Of a DNA stretch of 16,178 nt, positions 1 to 5,370 are shown piece after piece. The stretch covers positions 1 through 16,178 of the forward strand of contig SKTJ01000261.1 in the NCBI GenBank assembly GCA_007122565.1, given 5' to 3'. The position numbers and the translations under genes are program-made. Positions within the stretch are counted from its first letter, which is position 1, and every line of letters begins with the position of its first letter. Origin of the DNA: Syntrophomonadaceae bacterium. Lineage in GTDB: Bacteria > Bacillota > Dethiobacteria > DTU022 > UBA8154. The notes beneath the pieces were generated by a model that saw only the letters and a list, made by a program, of their open reading frames with translations, was not told the DNA's origin and searched no databases.

Positions 1-2
1 AC

Positions 3-1142
3 AAACGCATCGCTGTTACACCTATTTCCATGGTGGCGGAGTGCAGCAGCTCAGAAAACTATGTTCCCTTTGCAAGCACGCTGGACCGGGCAGCAGCTGC
101 CACCGGTGTGAACTTTATCGGCGGTTTTTCTGCAATGGTGCAGAAAGGCTATACGGTGGGTGACCACAGGCTTATTAACTCCATCCCGGAAGCGCTTGCT
201 GCCACGGAGCGGGTTTGTGCTTCTGTCAATGTGGCTACTACAAAAGCGGGCATTAATATGGACGCAGTGTTGCAAATGGGGCAGGTAATTAAGGACACGG
301 CCCGCCTTACCGCGGACCGGCAGGGAGGGGGCTGTGCCCGTATTGTCGTTTTCGCCAATGCTCCCGAGGATAATCCTTTTATGGCCGGTGCCTTTCATGG
401 AACGGGGGAACCGGAGTGCGTTATTAATGTAGGCGTGAGCGGCCCCGGCGTGGTTAGAAATGTGGTGGAGCGGCTGGTGGATGCAGATTTTGGCACACTG
501 GCCGAGGAGATTAAGAAGACAGCTTTTAAAATCACGCGCATGGGTGAGTTGGTGGGGCGTACCGCAGCAAAGCTGCTCAGTGTGCCATTTGGGATCGTTG
601 ATATATCACTGGCACCCACACCGGCGGTGGGGGACAGTGTGGCGGAGATCCTGGAGGCAATGGGCCTGGAGCGTTGCGGTACCCATGGTACCACGGCAGC
701 GTTAGCCCTGCTTAATGATGCTGTAAAAAAAGGGGGGGCTATGGCCTCATCTTATGTGGGTGGCCTTTCCGGGGCTTTTATTCCCGTCAGTGAAGATGCG
801 GGGATGATTCGGGCAGTGCTTGATGGGGCTCTGGGATTGGACAAACTGGAGGCCATGACCTGTGTCTGCTCTGTGGGATTGGATATGGTTGCTGTTCCGG
901 GAGATACCCCGGCGGAAACAATCGCCGCAATTATTGCAGATCAGGCGGCGATCGGCATGATTAATCAGAAAACAACTGCGGTGCGGATCATTCCCGCTTA
1001 CGGCAAAAAGGTTGGCGATACGGTGGAATTTGGTGGACTGCTGGGGAGCGCCCCGGTCATGGCAGTAAACCCCTTCTCTGCGGAGAACTTCGTAAAGCGG
1101 GGCGGCCGCATCCCCGCCCCGATCAACAGCCTCACCAACTGA
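3..1142 (+). CDS. DUF711 / UPF0210 (PFL) family protein, 5' end outside the window
   Basis: The open frame enters from the left edge; in-frame codons before the first ATG at 30 read KRIAVTPIS, so the ATG at 30 is internal and the start lies upstream. 379 residues are present; family members are usually about 450, so roughly 70 N-terminal residues are missing. The protein is rich in Gly/Ala stretches and carries segments I associate with DUF711: VAECSSSENYVPFA near the left end, GTGEPECVINVGVSGPGVV in the middle, and FGIVDISLAPTPAVGDSVAEI. The family is structurally related to glycyl-radical (PFL-like) barrels, but the enzymatic activity is not established and I assign none. No signal peptide or membrane segment is visible in this part. 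A possible terminator overlaps the stop codon, which separates it from the isc genes downstream. Family assignment rests on recalled motifs. Confidence 0.85.
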   Translation, partial: KRIAVTPISMVAECSSSENYVPFASTLDRAAAATGVNFIGGFSAMVQKGYTVGDHRLINSIPEALAATERVCASVNVATTKAGINMDAVLQMGQVIKDTARLTADRQGGGCARIVVFANAPEDNPFMAGAFHGTGEPECVINVGVSGPGVVRNVVERLVDADFGTLAEEIKKTAFKITRMGELVGRTAAKLLSVPFGIVDISLAPTPAVGDSVAEILEAMGLERCGTHGTTAALALLNDAVKKGGAMASSYVGGLSGAFIPVSEDAGMIRAVLDGALGLDKLEAMTCVCSVGLDMVAVPGDTPAETIAAIIADQAAIGMINQKTTAVRIIPAYGKKVGDTVEFGGLLGSAPVMAVNPFSAENFVKRGGRIPAPINSLTN

Positions 1143-1165
1143 TGCGGCACGGGGACGTTTTTTTT
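1105..1165 (+). terminator. possible Rho-independent terminator of the DUF711 gene
   Basis: A perfect 8-bp inverted repeat, GCCGCATC at 1105-1112 and GATGCGGC at 1141-1148, is followed by a run of eight T at 1158-1165. The loop is long (28 nt) and 9 nt separate the stem from the T run, so this is not an ideal terminator. The 5' arm lies in the last codons of the gene. The same T run sits just before the -35 of the next promoter. Confidence 0.35.
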
Positions 1166-1166
1166 C

Positions 1167-1195
1167 TTGACGGTGCCTTTTATCTATGCTAATAT
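1167..1195 (+). promoter_or_regulatory. sigma-A-like promoter of the iscR-iscS-iscU operon
   Basis: TTGACG at 1167-1172 (5/6 to the -35 consensus), a 17-nt spacer, and TAATAT at 1190-1195 (4/6 to TATAAT). The predicted start near 1202 gives a leader of about 115 nt before the regulator. An alternative is an extended -10, TG at 1270-1271 plus TATGCT at 1273-1278, which lacks a good -35. Confidence 0.5.
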
Positions 1196-1205
1196 TTTAT
1201 TTGTA

Positions 1206-1230
1206 AAAGCCGACTCAGGTACTCAGGTAT
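1206..1230 (+). promoter_or_regulatory. IscR type 1-like operator downstream of the isc promoter
   Basis: The half-sites AAAGCCGACTC (1206-1216) and TACTCAGGTAT (1220-1230), 3 nt apart, match the E. coli IscR type 1 consensus (ATASYYGACTR, WWW, YAGTCRRSTAT) at 20 of 25 positions by my hand alignment. The site covers about +5 to +29 of the predicted start, a position suited to repression. ACTCAGGT is also repeated in tandem at 1213-1220 and 1221-1228, and an inverted copy, CCTGAGT, lies at 1259-1265. The direct gene downstream encodes an IscR-like protein, so autoregulation is the natural inference. Confidence 0.5.
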
Positions 1231-1315
1231 TGTTTTCCGCTTTTATTTTTTCCCGAATCCTGAGTAAACTGGTATGCTTTTAGTGGAATCTTAGTTTTCA
1301 GATGGGGGTATAATA

Positions 1316-1738
1316 ATGCGCCTCTCCTCACGGGGTGAATACGGTGTGCGGGCCATGATCCATCTGGCCCTTAATTACAATGAGGGGTTTATTCCTTTGA
1401 GCCGCATAGCGGCTGTAGAGGATATCTCCCAACAGTACCTGGAGCAGATCTTTGCCAACCTGCGGCGCGGCGGCCTCATTTGCAGCAACCGGGGAGTAAA
1501 GGGGGGGTATGCTCTCGCTTCTCATCCTCATGCCATCTATGTAGGTGATATTATTCGTGCGCTCGATGGTCCTATTACCCCGGTAAATTGTGTATCCGAC
1601 GCGCAAACTGATGATGATTGCCGTTGCGGCAAGACTGACGACTGTCTGGCCCGAAGTCTCTGGATGAAGTTACGGGACCACATTAACCAGCTCCTTGACG
1701 GCATTACGCTCCAGGATATGCTCAATTGGAAGCATTAG
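1316..1738 (+). CDS. iscR: Rrf2-family transcription regulator, IscR-like
   Basis: 140 residues, the usual Rrf2 length. The N-terminal winged helix-turn-helix starts MRLSSRGEYGVRAMIHLA and continues through ISQQYLEQIFANLRRGGL and the wing GVKGGYALA. The C-terminal half has cysteines at 92, 102, 104 and 110, resembling the Fe-S ligand cluster of IscR (Cys92, 98 and 104 in E. coli), so the protein can plausibly bind a [2Fe-2S] cluster and sense Fe-S status. It is the first gene of an operon with the cysteine desulfurase (41-nt gap) and IscU scaffold. CymR, which controls cysteine metabolism, is a related alternative, but CymR proteins usually lack this cysteine set. The start is ATG at 1316 with a weak GATGGGGG-type ribosome binding site. 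The operator candidate at 1206-1230 suggests autoregulation. Confidence 0.85.
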   Translation: MRLSSRGEYGVRAMIHLALNYNEGFIPLSRIAAVEDISQQYLEQIFANLRRGGLICSNRGVKGGYALASHPHAIYVGDIIRALDGPITPVNCVSDAQTDDDCRCGKTDDCLARSLWMKLRDHINQLLDGITLQDMLNWKH

Positions 1739-1779
1739 AAACATAGGTAGACGATATTTGATAAAGGGAGGTATTAACC

Positions 1780-3000
1780 TTGAAAAGAATATATTTGGAT
1801 CATGGTGCTACCACGCCTCCACACGCAGACGTGATTGAGGCTATGTTACCTTATTTTCGGCAGTATTTTGGCAACCCTTCCAGTGTTCATTCATTTGGAC
1901 GGGAAGCACGCCGCGCGCTGGACGAAAGCCGGGAAAAAACGGCCTTGGCCCTGGGAGTAAAACCGGAAGAGATCATTTTTACTTCCGGGGGGACGGAAGC
2001 GAACAATCTGGCCATCCAGGGAGTGGTTGAAGCTCTTGCTGCCAGGGGGAGACATGTGATCACAAGTGCGGTGGAGCATCATGCAGTACTGGATACGGTA
2101 AAAATAATGGCTGATAAGGGTTGCTCACTGACAGTCTTACCTGTGGATCGCTGCGGTATCGTCGATCCTGACGATTTAAGAAAAGCAATCAGGGACGACA
2201 CTGTCCTCGTTACTATAATGACAGCTAATAATGAAATCGGTACCGTGCAACCGGTAGAGGAACTCGCCCGCACTTGCCGGGATAAAGGTGTTCCCTTTCA
2301 TACTGATGCGGTGCAGGCGATCGGTAGCATCCCCCTGGATCTGCGTGGAGTGCCTATCGACCTGCTGTCCCTCTCTGCGCACAAGTTCTATGGTCCCAAG
2401 GGTATCGGTGCCCTTTTTGTACGCAAGGGGACGAAGCTGGGCAAGCTTATGTTTGGCGGCGGGCAGGAGCGGAAAATGCGTCCGGGGACGGAAAATATTC
2501 CCGCAATCGTTGGTTTGGCTAAAGCTATAGAAATGGCCACTAAAGATATTCCTGGCAAAAGTGCGGCAATAACTGTACTGCGGGATCGCCTTATTGAAAA
2601 ACTGCTGAATGAGATTGATGCAGTACAGCTAAACGGGCACCCTGTGCACCGGTTGCCGGGTAATGTTAATATTAGCGTTAACTTCGTGGAGGGAGAAGGC
2701 CTCCTATTAGACCTTGATCTTAACGGAATTGCCGCCTCCAGCGGCTCGGCCTGCACATCCGGTTCGCTTGAGGCCTCCCATGTACTAATGGCCTGCGGCA
2801 TGGATCATCAGACGGCCCACGGTTCGCTCCGTCTCACCCTGGGGCATGGCAATACATTGGAAGAAGTGGATTATACGGTAGCGACGCTGAAAAACAGCGT
2901 GGACAGGTTGCGCGGGATGTCTTCTTTATACAAAAATTACCGCCGGCAGGTCGATAAAAACCATGCAGGAGGGGAAAAAACATGTACAACGAAAAGGTAA
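1780..3000 (+). CDS. iscS: cysteine desulfurase (NifS/IscS type, PLP-dependent)
   Basis: 406 residues; a class V aminotransferase-fold enzyme that takes sulfur from L-cysteine as an enzyme persulfide, releasing alanine, and hands it to the IscU scaffold encoded next. Visible motifs are the N-terminal YLDHGATTP, the substrate and cofactor segment TSGGTEANNLAI, the EHHAVL histidine segment, the PLP-binding lysine in SAHKFYGPKG (Lys202), and the active-site loop SSGSACTSG with the persulfide Cys325. The Cys loop is of the long IscS/NifS type. The start is TTG at 1780, set by AAAGGGAGG at 1763-1771. The last codons overlap iscU by 19 nt, and the C-terminal tail of about 20 residues encodes iscU's ribosome binding site, so translational coupling is likely. 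General Fe-S supply is the most likely role because iscR and iscU flank it; supply for tRNA thiolation is also possible. No mnmA follows. Confidence 0.93.
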   Translation: MKRIYLDHGATTPPHADVIEAMLPYFRQYFGNPSSVHSFGREARRALDESREKTALALGVKPEEIIFTSGGTEANNLAIQGVVEALAARGRHVITSAVEHHAVLDTVKIMADKGCSLTVLPVDRCGIVDPDDLRKAIRDDTVLVTIMTANNEIGTVQPVEELARTCRDKGVPFHTDAVQAIGSIPLDLRGVPIDLLSLSAHKFYGPKGIGALFVRKGTKLGKLMFGGGQERKMRPGTENIPAIVGLAKAIEMATKDIPGKSAAITVLRDRLIEKLLNEIDAVQLNGHPVHRLPGNVNISVNFVEGEGLLLDLDLNGIAASSGSACTSGSLEASHVLMACGMDHQTAHGSLRLTLGHGNTLEEVDYTVATLKNSVDRLRGMSSLYKNYRRQVDKNHAGGEKTCTTKR

Positions 3001-3356
3001 TGGATCATTTTCAAAATCCCCGCAACGCGGGAGAGATGCTCAACCCCAGCGGTGTGGGCGAGGTGGGTAATATGAAATGCGGCGATATTATGAAAATATT
3101 TATCAAGGTGGAAGAAGGCCGCATCCAGGATATAAATTTTCTTACTTTCGGCTGCGGGGCCGCTATTGCCAGCAGTAGTATGCTCACTGAACTGGTCAAA
3201 GGGAAGACCCTGGAAGAGGCCTTGAATATTACAAATATGGATGTGGCTGAGAAATTGGGCGGTTTACCCGATGCCAAACTGCATTGTTCCAATCTGGCGG
3301 CCGATGCCCTACACAAGGCAATCGAAAACTATCAGGCTAATAATTCGCCTGTCTAG
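2982..3356 (+). CDS. iscU: Fe-S cluster assembly scaffold IscU (NifU N-terminal-like)
   Basis: 124 residues, a single NifU-N/IscU domain; it receives sulfur from the desulfurase and builds [2Fe-2S]/[4Fe-4S] clusters for transfer to apoproteins. The three conserved cysteines are Cys33 (in MKCGD, with Asp35), Cys58 (in FGCGAAIASSS) and Cys102 (in LHCSNLAADAL, after His101), spaced as in IscU. It ends shortly after the last helix, with no C-terminal NifU thioredoxin-like or ferredoxin domain. The ATG at 2982 is preceded by AGGAGGGG at 2967-2974, inside the end of iscS. The LPDAK segment before the third cysteine stands where E. coli IscU has the LPPVK chaperone-recognition motif, as is usual outside the HscA/HscB systems; no hscA/hscB is present here. 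Confidence 0.93.
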   Translation: MYNEKVMDHFQNPRNAGEMLNPSGVGEVGNMKCGDIMKIFIKVEEGRIQDINFLTFGCGAAIASSSMLTELVKGKTLEEALNITNMDVAEKLGGLPDAKLHCSNLAADALHKAIENYQANNSPV

Positions 3357-3376
3357 GTTACTTTTAAGCAGAGCAC

Positions 3377-3404
3377 ATATTTCGGCCCCCTCTTTTCATA
3401 TCTA
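3377..3404 (+). promoter_or_regulatory. sigma-E-like promoter for spoIIP
   Basis: ATATT at 3377-3381 (with CATATT matching 6 of 7 positions of kmATATT), a 15-nt spacer and CATATCTA at 3397-3404 (5 of 8 to CATACAHT). Predicted start is about 3411, only about 25 nt before the spoIIP codon. spoIIP is a sigma-E regulon member in Bacillus subtilis, which supports the assignment. Assigned by eye. Confidence 0.4.
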
Positions 3405-3431
3405 TAGAAAGCGGGATTGAAAAGGAGGGGG
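3386..3431 (+). promoter_or_regulatory. hairpin that would cover the spoIIP ribosome binding site
   Basis: CCCCCTCTTTTC at 3386-3397 is complementary to GAAAAGGAGGGGG at 3419-3431 with one bulged G, giving 12 bp around a 21-nt loop. The 3' arm contains the whole Shine-Dalgarno sequence of spoIIP (AAAGGAGGGG). The 5' arm lies upstream of the predicted sigma-E start, so only readthrough RNA from the isc operon could form it. It may also act as an inefficient terminator for iscU; the bases after it (TTTGTTGT) make a poor T tract. Confidence 0.5.
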
Positions 3432-3435
3432 TTTG

Positions 3436-4527
3436 TTGTATCGGGAAAGTCGTGTTTCATGGCAAAGAGAAATATATCAAAACCATTTTGCTCCAGTAAC
3501 GAAAAAAACAGATATTACAGGTTTGCTGCGTATCCTTTTACTACTGTTGGCATTAACGCTTTTTGCCAATGTATTTTCCCCTGCTTACTTCTTGGGAGAG
3601 CTTGGTAACGGCTATCTTTTGCTAATAGAGCAGCACTTGCCGGGAATGGCCGGGCATGTGGAAAAAAAACCTATTCCCTCGATTGAAGAGAGCTTTTCCT
3701 TAAAAAATGTTTATGACCGGTTACTCCTTGGCAGCATGCCTCCAGGCTTCAGCGGTGGAGAAAGGGCAGAGGATAATACTTTAAAAGTAAAAGAGAAACC
3801 TCTCCCTGCACCTGAACATCTTGTTGTGGCAAAAAACGCAACAGCAGAAGACCCGTCCGCAACTGGGGCAGAGGACACACCCCTTTCGCTGCTTACTGCT
3901 CCGGGGGTGTTACTCCCTGAAACTTATCCCCTCGGGAAAGAGGAAGCGCCGCGGGTGCTAATTTATCACACTCACACCACCGAATCCTTTCTTCCCGTTT
4001 CCGGGAAAACTTTCACCAGCGATCTGGAGCATTCTGTTGTTTTCCTGGGAGAGTATCTAGCCCAAATACTGGAGACAGAGTACGGTATCCCCGTGCTGCA
4101 CCATCGGGAGATTTTCGATATGCCGCGCAGAGATGAAGCTTACGTACAGGCCCGTCCTGCGGTCACTGCCATCCTGGAGAAAAATCCCCAGATTGAAGTT
4201 GTGGTGGACTTGCACCGCGATGGGATTTCACGGGAAATCTCCACCTTATCCTTCGACGGAGCGGATACAGCCCGCATTCTTTTTGTTGTGGAAACGCGCC
4301 ACGCCAACTGGAACAACAACTTGCGCTTTTCGCTGTTTCTGCAAAACATACTGGATGAAAGGTACCCCGGTCTTTGTCGGGGCACAAGGCAACAGCTTGG
4401 TACCTATAATCAGCACGTTCATCCCCGCAGTGTGCTGGTTGAGATCGGGGGGCATCATAATAACAGAGAAGAGGTGCTACGGACGATACCATATCTGGCG
4501 GAAGCCCTGGCGGAGGCGTTTCATTAA
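3436..4527 (+). CDS. spoIIP: stage II sporulation protein P
   Basis: 363 residues from TTG at 3436, chosen because AAAGGAGG at 3421-3428 is 7 nt away; the adjacent TTG at 3433 is closer than usual. SpoIIP is a peptidoglycan amidase/endopeptidase that works with SpoIID and SpoIIM to thin the septal wall and drive engulfment of the forespore. A single membrane segment (about residues 31-54, LLRILLLLLALTLFANVF) anchors it, followed by a Pro/Ala-rich linker and a C-terminal catalytic domain. Visible motifs are YHTHTTES (His178, His180, Glu183), VDLHRDG (His260, Asp262) and VEIGGHHNNREE (Glu336, His340, His341); the last has HHNN where I expect about N-x-NT in relatives. The gene lies 79 nt after iscU. 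A sigma-E-like promoter and a hairpin over the ribosome binding site lie upstream. gpr, its usual upstream neighbour in Bacillus, is replaced by the isc operon. Confidence 0.9.
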   Translation: MYRESRVSWQREIYQNHFAPVTKKTDITGLLRILLLLLALTLFANVFSPAYFLGELGNGYLLLIEQHLPGMAGHVEKKPIPSIEESFSLKNVYDRLLLGSMPPGFSGGERAEDNTLKVKEKPLPAPEHLVVAKNATAEDPSATGAEDTPLSLLTAPGVLLPETYPLGKEEAPRVLIYHTHTTESFLPVSGKTFTSDLEHSVVFLGEYLAQILETEYGIPVLHHREIFDMPRRDEAYVQARPAVTAILEKNPQIEVVVDLHRDGISREISTLSFDGADTARILFVVETRHANWNNNLRFSLFLQNILDERYPGLCRGTRQQLGTYNQHVHPRSVLVEIGGHHNNREEVLRTIPYLAEALAEAFH

Positions 4528-4549
4528 AAAATTAGTCAGAAGTGAGCAT

Positions 4550-4643
4550 CCAGGAGTCAGAATAAAAGATACAACGAAACACAAAAGATCTTTATGCAGG
4601 GGTATTCCGTTTTGTATTCTGTTTCCCCAATCTTGAATCCTGG
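4550..4643. repeat. facing copies of the CAGGAGTC intergenic repeat
   Basis: CCAGGAGTCAGAATA at 4550-4564 faces TATTCTG at 4615-4621 and AATCCTGG at 4636-4643, the complement of the same motif. The arrangement is an imperfect inverted repeat with about 50 nt between the CAGAATA and TATTCTG arms. It lies in the 187-nt gap between spoIIP and the small membrane gene and contains no convincing gene. Confidence 0.45.
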
Positions 4644-4714
4644 TCAGTTAAGAAGTATAAAAGGGTCTCCGTGGGTCAATATTAAGGCTAAAGGTTTAGA
4701 AAGGGCGGTTTGCC

Positions 4715-4996
4715 TTGCACAAGACCTTCGGCTTTTTGGTTGTTATGTTAGGGCTGGCAATTCTGCTGGCCTTTCTTTATGTTGGCCTTAACATGGCGGA
4801 GCAGGGAACACAAGAACTTGTTGGCATAAATCAAGTAAATCAAGCCCTGTGTTTCACCACTGTGGAAAAAGGCCTTATCATAACCTTTGCCGGCCGGGAT
4901 TATACTTTGCCCTGGAAGCAGTTTAGCAAAAGTGTCCCGAATATACAAAACAAGCTGGAAAGCTGGATAGTTGGACAGTTGGATAGGAAAAGATAA
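4715..4996 (+). CDS. small membrane protein in the YqxA (DUF3679) position
   Basis: 93 residues starting at TTG 4715, with AAAGGGCGG at 4700-4708 six bases before it. One membrane segment spans about residues 4-24 (FGFLVVMLGLAILLAFLYVGL), followed by NMAEQGTQELVGI and a short soluble tail with basic end (QLDRKR). It follows spoIIP directly, as yqxA does in Bacillus, and the helix followed by a Gln/Asn-Met-Gly type segment is reminiscent of the DUF3679 pattern. That combination is why I suggest YqxA-like; the similarity is positional and by recollection, not by alignment. The function of YqxA is not established. The tail (TVEKGLIITFAGRDYTLPW) looks like a small beta hairpin. The gene is real in my view because of its ribosome binding site, hydrophobic helix and lack of a better overlapping frame. 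Confidence 0.65.
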   Translation: MHKTFGFLVVMLGLAILLAFLYVGLNMAEQGTQELVGINQVNQALCFTTVEKGLIITFAGRDYTLPWKQFSKSVPNIQNKLESWIVGQLDRKR

Positions 4997-5191
4997 AACC
5001 GGGAAAAGTCGAACATTCCAGCCATTTTCATTGTCTGATGGTGCCAGCGCCGCAGGGGACGCATGGTGGTCTGCTCAGGATAGTCAGAATAAGAGAACCT
5101 GAGTAACTTATTATTTTAGAATGAGCTGCCGATTTTAATTATAAGCAGGTATGACGCTTTTTATTGGCGAATAGCTGTAACTGCCGGAGGT

Positions 5192-5202
5192 CAGGAGTCA
5201 GA
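5192..5202 (+). repeat. CAGGAGTCAGA copy of the dispersed repeat
   Basis: CAGGAGTCAGA is the same core as at 4551-4561. It lies in the spacer before the TPR-kinase gene. Other copies or variants are at 11327-11350, 14777-14804 (complement), 15563-15570 and 16091-16107. Confidence 0.45.
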
Positions 5203-5260
5203 CCCCCACGCGCCTTTGACGGCAGCACCAGCAGAGAATGAAAATAACCGCAAGTGCGCA

Positions 5261-5280
5261 GGCGGACAGGGTCGTCCGCC
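5261..5280. repeat. GC-rich palindrome, possible dispersed element
   Basis: GGCGGAC (5261-5267) and GTCCGCC (5274-5280) form a 7-bp perfect stem with a 6-nt loop, followed by CTACGG. It is not followed by a T run, so it is not a standard terminator. It resembles the short 'GGGCG...CGCCCCTAC' palindromes I recall as dispersed in many anaerobe genomes; this is recollection only. Confidence 0.4.
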
Positions 5281-5370
5281 CTACGGTTCCGGTGTTGACT
5301 TTCAACTTTGGACATTTGTTTTGGACTGTATTTTCAGGGCGTACCCCTGGTTGATAAGGAGATCAACCTT

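Larger units (their letters stand above)
4997..5370. other. 374-nt gene-free spacer with repeat fragments
   Basis: No convincing gene is seen. It holds a GGGGACG fragment (5055-5061), a CTCAGG/CCTGAG pair (5074-5079 and 5098-5103), a CAGGAGTCAGA copy (5192-5202) and a GC-rich palindrome (5261-5280). TTGACT at 5295-5300 resembles a -35 but has no fitting -10 at 16-18 nt. The promoter of the downstream TPR-kinase gene was not identified. Confidence 0.6.

Noticed and set aside
4594..4791. Small frame overlapping the start of the YqxA-like gene
   Set aside because: No ribosome binding site and no recognisable features; the 4715 frame has both a ribosome binding site and a membrane helix.
5308..5370. 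TTG at 5308 as the start of the TPR-kinase protein
   Set aside because: No Shine-Dalgarno sequence precedes it, while ATG 5371 has AAGGAGAT at 7 nt.
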